62,074 bases of DNA, taken from positions 1 to 62,074 of the forward strand of contig CAZUDB010000015.1 in NCBI GenBank assembly GCA_964619055.1, in the 5' to 3' direction. Positions 51,566 through 60,689 of the stretch are shown here, in pieces (position 1 is the first letter of the stretch; every line of letters starts with the position of its first letter). The translations under genes and the position numbers were made by a program. This DNA comes from CAYVUM01 sp964619055. Its GTDB lineage: Bacteria > Pseudomonadota > Alphaproteobacteria > Rhodospirillales > Defluviicoccaceae. The notes beneath the pieces are model-generated. The model searched no databases and had not been told where the DNA came from. It saw only the letters and a program-made list of their open reading frames with translations.

Positions 51566-52852
51566 CTAAAGGATCAAGATAGCCCGGAAATCGTTGACAT
51601 TGGTGAGCGTGGGGCCTGTGACGACCAGGTCACCCAGGGCCGCGAAGAACGCCTGTGTGTCGTTGTTGGCGAGCAGCCCGCGTGGATCCAGGCCGGCGGC
51701 ACGGGCCCTCGCCAGCGTATCAGGTCCGATGATCGCACCGGCGTATTCGCCCGTTCCGTCCAGTCCATCCGTGTCGCACGCGATCGCATGAATGCCGCCC
51801 TGGCCGTTGAGTGCCAGGGCCAGCGAAATCAGAAACTCCCCATTGCGCCCGCCCCGGTTGCTGGTTCCTTCGCCGGAGCCACCAGTTGTTCGGGTGAGCG
51901 CACTCTCGCCGCCGGACAGCAGGACCCGGGGTGCGGCCGTGGGCTCGCGTTCGTGGACCACTTCCAGTGCCAGGCTCGCCTGGGTGGCCGCGATTTCGCC
52001 GGCATGACCCTGGATCGCGTGACCGAGAATCACGGGCGTGGCACCTCCGGCGCGGACTGCTGCGGCTGCGGCACTCAAGGCCATGCGCGGGCTCGCGATC
52101 ACAATGGCCCGGTTACGGTCAAAGCGCGGATCGCCCGGCTTGGGCGTCTCGGAACGCACGTCGGCCAGGTGGGCATCAACGGCGGCGGTCCGTTCAATGC
52201 GATAGCGGTCCAACACGGCGCGTGCCGCCGCCGCCGTGGACGGGTCGGGCACGGTCGGACCGGAAGCAATCGCGGCCAGGTCGTCATCCGAGATGTCGGA
52301 GACGATCAGGGAAACGACTGGGGCCGGAGCAGCAGCGAGCCCCAGACGCCCGCCTTTGATGGCGGACAGGTGACGGCGGACCGTGTTGATCTCCGTCAGG
52401 CTGGCAGCCGAGCGTTTCAGGGCATCGTGGATGCGCGCGGTTTCCCGTGCTTCCAATCCCACTGCCGGCAGCGTCAGCAAAGCCGAGCCACCGCCGGAAA
52501 TGAGGGCCAGCACCAAGTCCTGAGGGCCGGCGCTACGAGCCAGCTCCAGCGTCCGCTCGGCGGCGCGATACGTGGTCTCATTGGGCGTCGGCGTGTCAGC
52601 CTCGACGACGGCAATGCGATCCGTTGCCACGCCGTAGCCACGCTGGGTGACCACCAATCCCTCCAGCGGGCCTGGCCAGTGGTCCTCTACGGCCTTGGCC
52701 ATGGCGGCGGATGCCTTGCCGGCTCCAAGGACGATGGTCTGGCCGCGCGGCGGCTCGGGCAAGTTGCGGACGACGCCCGCTGCCGGATCGACGGCATCAA
52801 GCGCGGCTGTGAACAGGTCCCGCAGAAAGATGTTCGGATCAACGATAGTCAT
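51566..52852 (-). CDS. Glycerate 2-kinase (MOFRL family)
   Basis: A 428-residue D-glycerate kinase of the GckA/TtuD/MOFRL type. The N-terminal DUF4147 domain has VLGAGKASAAMA and ISGGGSALLTLP; the C-terminal MOFRL domain has VLLSGGESALT, GRNGEFLISLAL and ACDTDGLDGTGEYAGAII. It phosphorylates D-glycerate to 2-phosphoglycerate in serine-cycle, glyoxylate or tartrate breakdown. The start lacks a strong ribosome site. No glyoxylate carboligase or tartronate reductase gene is adjacent. Confidence 0.93.
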   Translation of the reverse strand: MTIVDPNIFLRDLFTAALDAVDPAAGVVRNLPEPPRGQTIVLGAGKASAAMAKAVEDHWPGPLEGLVVTQRGYGVATDRIAVVEADTPTPNETTYRAAERTLELARSAGPQDLVLALISGGGSALLTLPAVGLEARETARIHDALKRSAASLTEINTVRRHLSAIKGGRLGLAAAPAPVVSLIVSDISDDDLAAIASGPTVPDPSTAAAARAVLDRYRIERTAAVDAHLADVRSETPKPGDPRFDRNRAIVIASPRMALSAAAAAVRAGGATPVILGHAIQGHAGEIAATQASLALEVVHEREPTAAPRVLLSGGESALTRTTGGSGEGTSNRGGRNGEFLISLALALNGQGGIHAIACDTDGLDGTGEYAGAIIGPDTLARARAAGLDPRGLLANNDTQAFFAALGDLVVTGPTLTNVNDFRAILIL

Positions 52853-53047
52853 GATTGCCCAGATTGGTGTGCACGTCTTGGGGGTCGCAGCCGAAAACCT
52901 AAGTTGTGCCAAGCGCTTGCGGCCCGCTCGTGGTCACCTGGACGCACCAAGCCACCGTTCGACGCAACCCGGCCATGCCGAGATGGCCGGCAGGCCAGAG
53001 TTGGGTTGACGCAATCATTGGTTTACGGTTCCGGCCTGACTGATGCA

Positions 53048-53893
53048 ATGGCGAGATGGACCATGGACCTGGACGTGATCAGCCGGGAGCCGGCGCAGGG
53101 CCGGCGATCGGCGCCGCTTTTATTCGTGCACGGGGCCTATGGTGCCGCGTGGGTGTGGCATGCTCACTTTCTCGATGCTTTCGCCGACCGTGGTTGGCAA
53201 GTCCACGCGGTGAATCTGCGCGGTCATGGTCCTGGCGGTGATCTGAGCACCTTGTTGACTGCGCGCCTCTCGGATTATGCGGAGGACGTGGAGCAGGTGG
53301 CGGAAAGCTTGCCGGCGCGGCCGATTCTCGTTGGGCACTCCATGGGGGGGCTCGTCGTCCAGTCCTGTCTGCACCGGGCCTCTTATCCTGCGGCTGTCCT
53401 GATGGCGTCGCCGCCGCCGCACGGTCTGGTCGGCACCTGGATAGAGATGGCCCTGTTCCGGTCAAATCTCTTGATGCAGCTCGCCCTGATGCAGACCTTC
53501 GGACCGGCCATGGCCGATCTCTCCCTCATTAAGCGAGGCCTATTCTCGGATGCCATGGACGATGAGGCCGTCCTTCGCATTCTGCCCCGCTTCGGGCTCG
53601 AATCCCCGCTCGCCATCCTCGATATGCTGGGCCCCGACCCGTTCGGCTTCACGTTGCCGCCGTCGCGCCCGCATCTGGACCTACCGGTTCTGGTGCTCGC
53701 GGCCGAGCACGATGCCTTAGTTTCGTCCAGCGCCAGCGATGAGACCGCCCGTACCTACCGAACCCGCTCCGAGGTCATGCCCGGCATCGGGCACGCCATG
53801 ATGCTGGACGTGGGCTGGGACGCGGTGGCGGAGCGTATTCTGGCATGGCTCGACGCCTTGGAGCCCGCACCCAAGCTGAGGGTTGTGCAGTGA
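53048..53893 (+). CDS. Alpha/beta hydrolase (first of a tandem pair)
   Basis: A 281-residue alpha/beta hydrolase: oxyanion region LLFVHGAYGAAWVW, nucleophile elbow GHSMGG, Asp in AAEHDAL and His in GIGHAMML. It is a cytosolic esterase/lipase-like enzyme of unknown substrate. The ATG at 53048 gives an N-terminus similar in length to its paralogue; an ATG at 53063 is also possible. The stop overlaps the next gene's GTG by 4 bases. Confidence 0.88.
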   Translation: MARWTMDLDVISREPAQGRRSAPLLFVHGAYGAAWVWHAHFLDAFADRGWQVHAVNLRGHGPGGDLSTLLTARLSDYAEDVEQVAESLPARPILVGHSMGGLVVQSCLHRASYPAAVLMASPPPHGLVGTWIEMALFRSNLLMQLALMQTFGPAMADLSLIKRGLFSDAMDDEAVLRILPRFGLESPLAILDMLGPDPFGFTLPPSRPHLDLPVLVLAAEHDALVSSSASDETARTYRTRSEVMPGIGHAMMLDVGWDAVAERILAWLDALEPAPKLRVVQ

Positions 53894-54720
53894 GCGCCGC
53901 TGACCCGACATCCTTCGATTTGGAGGTGTTGAGCGCGCGGCCCAAGGAAGGCCTCGCTGCCCACCCGACGCCGCTGCTGTTCGTCCACGGTGCCTACTCG
54001 TCGGCACGGCAGTGGGCCCCATTTTTTTTGCCCTATTTTGCATCCCATGGCTGGACGGCGAAGGCGGTCAGTGTGCGCGGCCACGGGGCCAGTTCGGGTC
54101 GGGACTCGATCAAGACGACACGGCTTGCCGACTACATCGCCGATGTGCGCGCCGTCGCCGCAGGGCTGTCGCAGCCGCCCGTCCTGGTCGGCCACTCTAT
54201 GGGTGGCATGATCGTACAGAAAATCCTCGCTGCGGGTGACACGGTGCCGGCCGCCGTGTTGATGTGTTCCGCACCGCCCCATGGCTTGTTTGCCAGTGCA
54301 TTGTCGGCGGCTTTCGCCAATCCCGCCATGTTCCAGGGCCTGGCCCGCATGCAGCGGGAAGGGCCGGCTGCGGCGAGCTTCAGGGCGGCTAAAAAGGCGC
54401 TGTTCCGGGAAGACACTCCCGATGACTGGATCGCCAACGTGATGCCGCCGGCAGAGCCGGAGTCGGATGCGGTGATGATGGACATGACGTTTCGGGACCT
54501 GCCGCCGTCGCGCGGTCGGCGCGATGTGCCCGTACTGGTGCTCGGTGCCGAACGCGACACCTGCATCACGGCCACGTCCGTGCGCGAGACCGGCCGCGCT
54601 TTCGGGGTCGAGCCAGTCGTCTTTAAGGGCTTTCCCCATGCCATGATGTTGGACCCGGCGTGGGAGGAGGTGGCCGGTCACATGCGGGGCTGGCTGGAGA
54701 GCGTTCTGCCGGCGTCGTGA
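53890..54720 (+). CDS. Alpha/beta hydrolase (second of a tandem pair)
   Basis: A 276-residue paralogue of the preceding gene, sharing FDLEVLSARP, LLFVHGAYSSARQW, GHSMGG, PAAVLMCSAPPHGL and the final HAMMLDPAWEEV. It arose by duplication. The triad is intact (Ser in GHSMGG, Asp in GAERDT, His in FPHAMM). It begins at GTG overlapping the upstream stop (GTGA). The convergent TRAP gene ends 9 bp beyond. Confidence 0.88.
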   Translation: MSAADPTSFDLEVLSARPKEGLAAHPTPLLFVHGAYSSARQWAPFFLPYFASHGWTAKAVSVRGHGASSGRDSIKTTRLADYIADVRAVAAGLSQPPVLVGHSMGGMIVQKILAAGDTVPAAVLMCSAPPHGLFASALSAAFANPAMFQGLARMQREGPAAASFRAAKKALFREDTPDDWIANVMPPAEPESDAVMMDMTFRDLPPSRGRRDVPVLVLGAERDTCITATSVRETGRAFGVEPVVFKGFPHAMMLDPAWEEVAGHMRGWLESVLPAS

Positions 54721-54729
54721 CGTGTCAGC

Positions 54730-56106
54730 CTAGCCGTAGGCCTGTTGCGGCAGCCAAGTCACGATCTGTGGCATGAAGTAGACGATGGCGAGACCGATCA
54801 GTTGGATCAGCACGAACGGGATGATCCCGCGGTAAATGTGCGCGACCGTCACCTCCGGTGGCGCCACCCCCTTCAGATAAAACAACGCAAAGCCCACGGG
54901 CGGCGACAGAAACGACGTCTGCAGGCAGACGGCAAATAGTACGGTGAACCAGACCAGCGTGTATTGCTCGGTCATGCCGAAATCGCCGGCAAACGACTTC
55001 ACGACCGGTGCCACCAGGGTCAGCACGATCAGCACGATCTGAATCCAATCCAGCACGAAACCGAGCAGAAACACGATCAGCATGATGAAGATGATCGTGC
55101 CGTGCGCGCCCAGATCGAGGCCCAGGATGGCGTCCGAAATCAACTCGTCGCCGCCGAGGCCACGCAGCACAAGGGCGAAGGCGCTTGCGCCGACGAAGAT
55201 GCCGAAGATGAACGCCGTCGTGCTGGTCGTTTGCTGAACGGTTTCCCGGAGCACTTTGATGCTAAGTCGTCTGTTCCAGGCGGCGAGTAGGGTGGCGCCA
55301 AAGGCACCGACGCCCGAGGCTTCCGTGGGCGTGGCGATGCCGAAGAAGATCGTGCCCAGCACGGCCAGGATCAGCAGCGCCGGCGGTACGGCCGCCCGCA
55401 CGACGCCAAGCACGACCTTGGTCGTTACCGGCTCCACGTCCTTAGGCAGTGGAGCCGCCTCCGGATTCAGGGTGGAGACGGCCATGATGTAGACGACGTA
55501 TAGAAGGCCCAGCAGCAGGCCCGGGAAGACTGCGCCCAAGAACAGGTCGCCCACGGACATGGACAGGCGGTCGGCCATGATCACCAGCATGATCGAGGGC
55601 GGAATCAGGATGCCGAGTGTGCCCGCGGAACAAATCGTGCCGACGGCAAGTTCTTTCTTGTAATTGTTCTTCAACATGATCGGCAGGCCCAGCAACGTCA
55701 GCAAGACGACCGACGCGCCAATGATGCCGGTGGAGGCGGCAAGCAGGATGCCGATGATCGTGATCGTCATCGCCAGGCCTCCGCGAACTTTGCCGAACAG
55801 TTTGGTAAAGCTCTCCATCATCTGTTCGGCAATGCCGGAGCGGTCCAACATGAGCCCCATGAAGATGAACATGGGCAGCGCCACCAGCACCCAGTTCTGC
55901 ATGGCGTTCCACAGATCGTCTACGACCAGGGAGACGTATCGCCAGTCGATACCGATGAAGGTATCCAGGTAGGTATCACAGAAAATCGAAATCCCGGCGA
56001 AAACGACCGCGATGCCGCCGAGTGTCCAGGCAACGGGAAAGCCGACAAACAACAAAAAGATAAACGAGACGAACATCAAGATCGCCAGGACTTCGTTCAG
56101 TTCCAT
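54730..56106 (-). CDS. TRAP large permease, TakP/mannitol-chloroaromatic family
   Basis: A 458-residue, about 12-helix TRAP large permease. Conserved blocks: ASTGIIGASVVLLTLLGLP, GTLGILIPPSIMLVIMADRL, FFGIATPTEASGVGAF, and FLSPPVGFALFYLKGVAP near the end. It differs from the DctM at 17 kb and belongs to the family serving alpha-keto acids or related compounds. It is the last gene of a dctP-Q-M order operon on the minus strand. Confidence 0.93.
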   Translation of the reverse strand: MELNEVLAILMFVSFIFLLFVGFPVAWTLGGIAVVFAGISIFCDTYLDTFIGIDWRYVSLVVDDLWNAMQNWVLVALPMFIFMGLMLDRSGIAEQMMESFTKLFGKVRGGLAMTITIIGILLAASTGIIGASVVLLTLLGLPIMLKNNYKKELAVGTICSAGTLGILIPPSIMLVIMADRLSMSVGDLFLGAVFPGLLLGLLYVVYIMAVSTLNPEAAPLPKDVEPVTTKVVLGVVRAAVPPALLILAVLGTIFFGIATPTEASGVGAFGATLLAAWNRRLSIKVLRETVQQTTSTTAFIFGIFVGASAFALVLRGLGGDELISDAILGLDLGAHGTIIFIMLIVFLLGFVLDWIQIVLIVLTLVAPVVKSFAGDFGMTEQYTLVWFTVLFAVCLQTSFLSPPVGFALFYLKGVAPPEVTVAHIYRGIIPFVLIQLIGLAIVYFMPQIVTWLPQQAYG

Positions 56107-56112
56107 TGACGC

Positions 56113-56709
56113 TTAATCCCGGCTGATTGTGTTTTTGCCACCGAACAACACGGCGGCCGCGCGCGAGAGTCGCGATATGGCGGCTATCATCAAAATAGCA
56201 TAGGCGATGAACATAACGGCCTTGATGGCCCAGCGATGGGCTAGGCCTCCCGGAGCATCGGAGATTTCACCCGTCTGGTAAGAATAGGCGATCCATTCCG
56301 GTGAATAACGCAGAACAATAAATGTGTAGGGGATCAGGAAAAACAGAATGCCAAGAAAGTCGACCCAAGCTTTGGTTCGCAGACGAAAGCGATCGTGCAG
56401 GATATCGATGCGGATGTGGCTGTCGTTCTGAACACAATAGGAAAGGCCGATTAGCCAGCCGATGGCGTAGATGTGCCATTGAGCTTCCTCGAGCTCGATA
56501 TAGCCCCGCCCGAAGGCATAGCGCAGCGTCACGTTGGAAACGATGACGAGCACCAACACCACCCACAGCCACGACACCAGATCGCCCACGCCCTTGACGA
56601 AGCGGTCAAGGACGCGGGAAATCTTTGTGTGCGGAAGTTCCGTGTGGTGGAGCAGCGCCTCGACATCGATGTGGGGCTCCGAGCCGGACGACTGTGGAGT
56701 CCCGCTCAT
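56113..56709 (-). CDS. TRAP small permease (DctQ family)
   Basis: A 198-residue four-helix DctQ-type protein with an N-terminal polar extension of about 40 residues. The family segment is RYAFGRGYIELEEAQWHIYAIGWLIGLSYCVQNDSHIRIDIL. It lies 6 bp before the large permease start and 52 bp after the binding protein gene. Confidence 0.92.
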   Translation of the reverse strand: MSGTPQSSGSEPHIDVEALLHHTELPHTKISRVLDRFVKGVGDLVSWLWVVLVLVIVSNVTLRYAFGRGYIELEEAQWHIYAIGWLIGLSYCVQNDSHIRIDILHDRFRLRTKAWVDFLGILFFLIPYTFIVLRYSPEWIAYSYQTGEISDAPGGLAHRWAIKAVMFIAYAILMIAAISRLSRAAAVLFGGKNTISRD

Positions 56710-56761
56710 TAGTCGATGCCTTCCATCCGCCGGTTATCCCTAGAGGCTTGAGCGGTCGGTA

Positions 56762-57898
56762 TTATTGCTTTTGCTCGGCGCTTTCGGCCGGCGTTGACGC
56801 GTCACCGGCGATTTTATCTTGGAAATCGCGGGGCAGATAGCCGAAGCTCTTCCACAGATTATAGTTCTTCCGGAAGTCGCGTTGAGAGGCCAAGATCTTG
56901 GCGAACATTTCATCGTTGGCCGCTTCTTCGGCGAGCACCTCTTCCGTCAGATTGTAGAGCTGCACCAACACGTCGTCCGGCAACCTACGTGGCGTGACAC
57001 CCTTCTCGCCGAAACCGGCAAGAATTGGCCCTTGGTTGGCTTCCGATTTTGACAGTGCGAAGGTCACACCGGCCATGCAAGCCATGTCGATCATGGCTTT
57101 GTTATCGTCCGGCAAAGCTTCCCACACGTCTTTGTTGACGATCAGGTGCATGGTTGTGAAGGTCTGGTGCCAGCCCGGGAAGTAGTTGTTCTTGATGATC
57201 TGGTTAAAGCCCAGTTGCTGGTCGACTTCGGGGAGTGAAAATTCGGTGGCGTCGATGGCGCCCTTTTCCAAGGCTTGGAAAATCTCGCCACCCGGCAACA
57301 TCGTCACCGAGGCCCCGGCCTTCTGCATGACCTTGCCGCCCAAGCCTGCGAAGCGGATCTTCAAGCCCTTGATTTGATCGAGGGAGGTAATCTCCTCGCG
57401 AAACCAGCCGGCCGTTTCGGGGCCGATGATCCCGCACAGCACCGGATGCACGTTGTGTGGCTCGTAGAGTTCCGCGGCCAGCTCCTTGCCGTTGCCGTGG
57501 TACCACCATGCAATGTACTCCCACGGCTCCATGCCGAAGGGAACGGCGGACAGCAACGGCAGGGCCGGGATCTTGCCCATGTCGTAGCCGATCCAGGTAT
57601 AGCCGGCGTCGACCTTCTGGTCCTTGACGGCTTCCATGATCTGGAACGCCGGCACCAGCTTGCCGGGCTCGAAGATCTTGAACTGGATGTTGCCGTCCGT
57701 CGAATTCTTGAGCATTTCGGCGACCCAGGGGATGGTATCGCCCAGCGCCGGCAGGGTTGACGGAAAGCCGACGGGCACTTTCCAGCGGACCGTATCGGCG
57801 TGGGCGGCACCAGCGGTTAAGCCCAACGCCACGGCGGCCACGGCGGCGAGCGAGGTTAGCGCGCCGGTCAGCCGGCGGGCACGACGGGGTTCAGACAT
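56762..57898 (-). CDS. TRAP binding protein, TakP-like
   Basis: A 378-residue periplasmic binding protein with a signal peptide (ALGLTAGAAHA-DT). It resembles TakP and the mannitol/chloroaromatic group: FEPGKLVPAFQIMEAV, AGYTWIGYDMGK, IKGLKIRFAGLGGKVMQKAGASVTMLPGGEIFQALEKGAIDATEFS. TakP binds 2-oxo acids through a Na+; the ligand here is not certain. The chosen ATG has GGGAG 10 bases upstream. It heads the second TRAP operon. Confidence 0.92.
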   Translation of the reverse strand: MSEPRRARRLTGALTSLAAVAAVALGLTAGAAHADTVRWKVPVGFPSTLPALGDTIPWVAEMLKNSTDGNIQFKIFEPGKLVPAFQIMEAVKDQKVDAGYTWIGYDMGKIPALPLLSAVPFGMEPWEYIAWWYHGNGKELAAELYEPHNVHPVLCGIIGPETAGWFREEITSLDQIKGLKIRFAGLGGKVMQKAGASVTMLPGGEIFQALEKGAIDATEFSLPEVDQQLGFNQIIKNNYFPGWHQTFTTMHLIVNKDVWEALPDDNKAMIDMACMAGVTFALSKSEANQGPILAGFGEKGVTPRRLPDDVLVQLYNLTEEVLAEEAANDEMFAKILASQRDFRKNYNLWKSFGYLPRDFQDKIAGDASTPAESAEQKQ

Positions 57899-58314
57899 CT
57901 CGACGAGACTCCCTTGCTTGGTCGGTATGGCGGGTGATGGCCGGTTGGGGGCGGAAAGGCCACCGGCAATGATCGGCACAACCGGGGGTCGAACCCCAGA
58001 TCAGGGGCCGAACGGCGGGCTGCTCCGTCCCTAAGCAGGAATAGTGATTGGCCGCAACAAATGCGGCTGTGCTGTCTTTGTCCGTCGCCGGCACGTTTCG
58101 ATCCCTGCTTCACGCCGTCTTCTCCGAAGTCGGAGCGCGGCATTCATCAAATAGGCAAACAGCAATAGCGATCTGGAGACGTGAAAACAACAGCTTTCCC
58201 GGTGGAGAAGGCCATTGATCGCCGTCTTTGGCCTTTGGCCGTGCCGCTTCGCGCTTATGTGATCAATTCGTGGGCAGCGTTACACCGAGCACTCTATCGA
58301 ACCGGGACCAATCC
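57899..58314. other. Upstream region of the second TRAP operon
   Basis: About 416 bp after ridA. A 14-bp palindrome, CTCCGA-AG-TCGGAG, lies at 58122-58135. No gene or confident promoter is seen. Confidence 0.35.
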
Positions 58315-58782
58315 TTAGGCAATGGCCACAATCGCCTCGATTTCGACGGCAACGCCCAGCGGCAGGGACGGGGCTCCGACGGCAAAGCGGGCGTGGCGAC
58401 CCGTCTCGCCGAAGACGTCCAGCATCAGGTCCGATGCGCCGTTGATCACCTTGGGGTGGTCCGTGAACTCCGCCGTGCAGGCCACGAACCCGCCGAGCTT
58501 AACGATCCGGGTGACGCGGTCCAGGTCGCCATCGCAGGCCGCGCGTGCCTGCGCCAACACGTTGAGGCCTGCTTGGCGCGCCGCCTGATAGCCCGCTTCG
58601 ATGCTAACGCCCGAGCCGAGTCGGCCCGCATACAGGACAGCGCCCTCAGCTATGGGCAACTGTCCGGAAATGAAGATCAGGTCGCCGATGGCGACAAACG
58701 GAACGTACGCGGCCACGGCGGCCGGCGGTTCCGGTAGCGTGATCCCCAAGGCCTGTAGTCGCGCATCGATCCTGCCCGTCAT
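58315..58782 (-). CDS. RidA-family deaminase
   Basis: A 155-residue YjgF/RidA-like protein, a longer subgroup than the 128-residue RidA. The hallmarks are ISGQLPIAEG, AARQAGLNVLAQARAACDGDLDRVTRIVKLGGFV and the C-terminal GVAVEIEAIVAIA. The Arg that binds the substrate carboxylate in RidA is not clearly placed, so imine deaminase activity is uncertain. GGGAGG lies 8 bases before the ATG. It is divergent from the sulfotransferase gene and upstream, same strand, of the TRAP operon. Confidence 0.88.
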   Translation of the reverse strand: MTGRIDARLQALGITLPEPPAAVAAYVPFVAIGDLIFISGQLPIAEGAVLYAGRLGSGVSIEAGYQAARQAGLNVLAQARAACDGDLDRVTRIVKLGGFVACTAEFTDHPKVINGASDLMLDVFGETGRHARFAVGAPSLPLGVAVEIEAIVAIA

Positions 58783-58880
58783 CGCTGTTCCTCCCAGAGT
58801 CTTTGTGTTCCGTTTCGCACTCCATCAGTGTGTAAGCGCCCCGTTCCCTCTCAGCAATCCGATGGGGTCGGAGGCCTTGC

Positions 58881-60674
58881 TTGCCTGCCTTGCTCAAACC
58901 CGCCAAAGTCGGGGTTCATGCCGGTGCGGGCTGCAAGGGATCGCTGACAAACGTGAACACCGCTGCCAAACCGCCACCCCCCCGCGACCTGGCGCCCGAC
59001 GATCCGCCGGCCAACGACCTGGTGGCCCGCGCGGAAGCCCTGGCCGAGGCTGGGCAGTATGACGCTGCAGCGGCCGTGTTCGAGCGGGCCCTGAAGGCCG
59101 GTGGACCGAACCGTCGAGCCCACACCGGTCTCGCGCGCTTGGCGCGGCGGGCCGGCGATGTGGACTGGGCGATCCATCATTTCGGCCAGGCCCTGGCGCT
59201 GGAGCCCACGGCGCTCGCGGAGTTGAACACGCTCGCCGAGCTGTTGTTCGACGTGGGCCGGGTCGGCGAAGCGGTTGCCGTTCTGGAACAGGGATTGGCC
59301 CGTCACCAGCCTTCAGCCGCGCTGGTGCCGACGCTCTGCAATCTCGCCCTGTGCCGAGCGGCGGAGGGACGGCTGCGAACGGCGTTCGATGTGTTGGCGC
59401 GCGCGGCGACCCTGGACCCTCGAGATCCGCAACCGTTAGCGGACGCGGTTCCCATCCTGATCCGGCTTAGTCGGATCGGGGAGGCCGAAGCCTGGCACGC
59501 CCGCCTGACCACGCTGGCCCCCGATCATCCCCAACGCCATGCGCTGGCCGCTCGGCTGCACCTTCTGCGTGGTGACGCGGTCGCGGCCGACGCCGCCGTG
59601 CAGGCCGGCTTCAAATCCAAGGGCGATCGTGTCGCGTTGTCGATTCAGCTCGCGGACGTTGCCTTGGCGCTGGATCGAGCGGCGGGGGCGGTGGACCGTG
59701 TTGAGCGGGCCTTGGCCCAGTGCCGCGATCCGGAGAACTTAAGCGCGCTGCACGTTCGCCTCGGCCATCTCCATGACCGTCTCGGTGCCGTGGAGACGGC
59801 CTTTTCGCACGTCGCCGAGGCCAACGCGGTGCGCGCCCGTGGCGTCCGGTTTGATGACACGGCGCTGACGGCCGACACCACGGCGATGATCGAGGCCTTT
59901 GCGCCGGAGCGGCATGCCAGCCTGGCGCGCTCGAGCGCGGAGACGGAGCTGCCGGTGTTCATTGTCGGCATGCCGCGCTCGGGCACCAGCCTGGTTGAGC
60001 AGATCCTGGACAGCCACCCGCACGCCGCGGGCGCCGGCGAGTTGACCGACATCGCCATCATCGCCCGCGATCTGCCGGCGGTGGCGCGCACGGCCGTTCC
60101 GTACCCCGCGTGCATGGCGCAGGTGACGGCCGAGCATCTGGATGCGATCGTGGCCCGCCATCTGCCCCGCCTGCAGGCGCTTGGCCCCGGTGCGAGGCGC
60201 GTCTCCGACAAGCTTCCCACCAACTTCCGCCACCTGGGCCTGATCCGCTGCCTCTATCCCAAGGCGACGATCCTCCATTGCGTGCGCGATCCCGTGGACA
60301 CCTGCCTTTCCTGCTTTTTTCAGGACTTTCAGGCGACCCTGCCCGAAGCCTGCGACTTGGCTGCGCTCGCCGGCTACTACGGCCAGTATCGCCGCCTGAT
60401 GCAGCATTGGCAGGAGGATTTGAAGCTGCCCATTGTCGACATCCGCTATGAGGCGTTGGTGGCCGAGCCGGAAGCCGAAACCCGGCGCCTGATCGCGGCC
60501 TGCGGCTTGGCGTGGGACGATGCGTGCCTGCGGTTTTTTGAGAACAAGCGGGTGGTCAACACCGCCAGCGTGCAGCAAGTGCGAAAGCCGATCTACACCG
60601 GGTCCGTCCAACGCTGGCGCCGCTATGAGAAGCACGTGGGCCCGCTTCTCGACGGCCTTCGCCCCTACCTGTAG
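58881..60674 (+). CDS. TPR-sulfotransferase fusion
   Basis: A 597-residue protein. Residues 40 to about 330 carry TPR repeats (AGQYDAAAAVFERALKAG, GDVDWAIHHFGQALALEP). Residues 355-597 form a sulfotransferase domain with the PAPS-binding loop VGMPRSGTSLVEQIL (about 363-370) and the later HCVRDPVDTCLSCFFQDF and RRYEKHVGPLLDGLRPYL. It should transfer sulfate to an unknown acceptor; TPRs may recruit it. It starts at TTG with GGAGG 6 bases upstream; a GTG at 58953 is an alternative. Confidence 0.88.
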   Translation: MPALLKPAKVGVHAGAGCKGSLTNVNTAAKPPPPRDLAPDDPPANDLVARAEALAEAGQYDAAAAVFERALKAGGPNRRAHTGLARLARRAGDVDWAIHHFGQALALEPTALAELNTLAELLFDVGRVGEAVAVLEQGLARHQPSAALVPTLCNLALCRAAEGRLRTAFDVLARAATLDPRDPQPLADAVPILIRLSRIGEAEAWHARLTTLAPDHPQRHALAARLHLLRGDAVAADAAVQAGFKSKGDRVALSIQLADVALALDRAAGAVDRVERALAQCRDPENLSALHVRLGHLHDRLGAVETAFSHVAEANAVRARGVRFDDTALTADTTAMIEAFAPERHASLARSSAETELPVFIVGMPRSGTSLVEQILDSHPHAAGAGELTDIAIIARDLPAVARTAVPYPACMAQVTAEHLDAIVARHLPRLQALGPGARRVSDKLPTNFRHLGLIRCLYPKATILHCVRDPVDTCLSCFFQDFQATLPEACDLAALAGYYGQYRRLMQHWQEDLKLPIVDIRYEALVAEPEAETRRLIAACGLAWDDACLRFFENKRVVNTASVQQVRKPIYTGSVQRWRRYEKHVGPLLDGLRPYL

Positions 60675-60689
60675 CGGGCGCGTCGGACC

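Noticed and set aside
51275..53047. Open frame on the plus strand continuous with the first alpha/beta hydrolase
   Set aside because: It is antisense to glycerate kinase and the TPR gene; GC-rich codon use leaves such frames open. No recognisable domain precedes the hydrolase.
58122..58135. CTCCGA-AG-TCGGAG palindrome
   Set aside because: Short, GC-rich and without context; expected by chance in such DNA.
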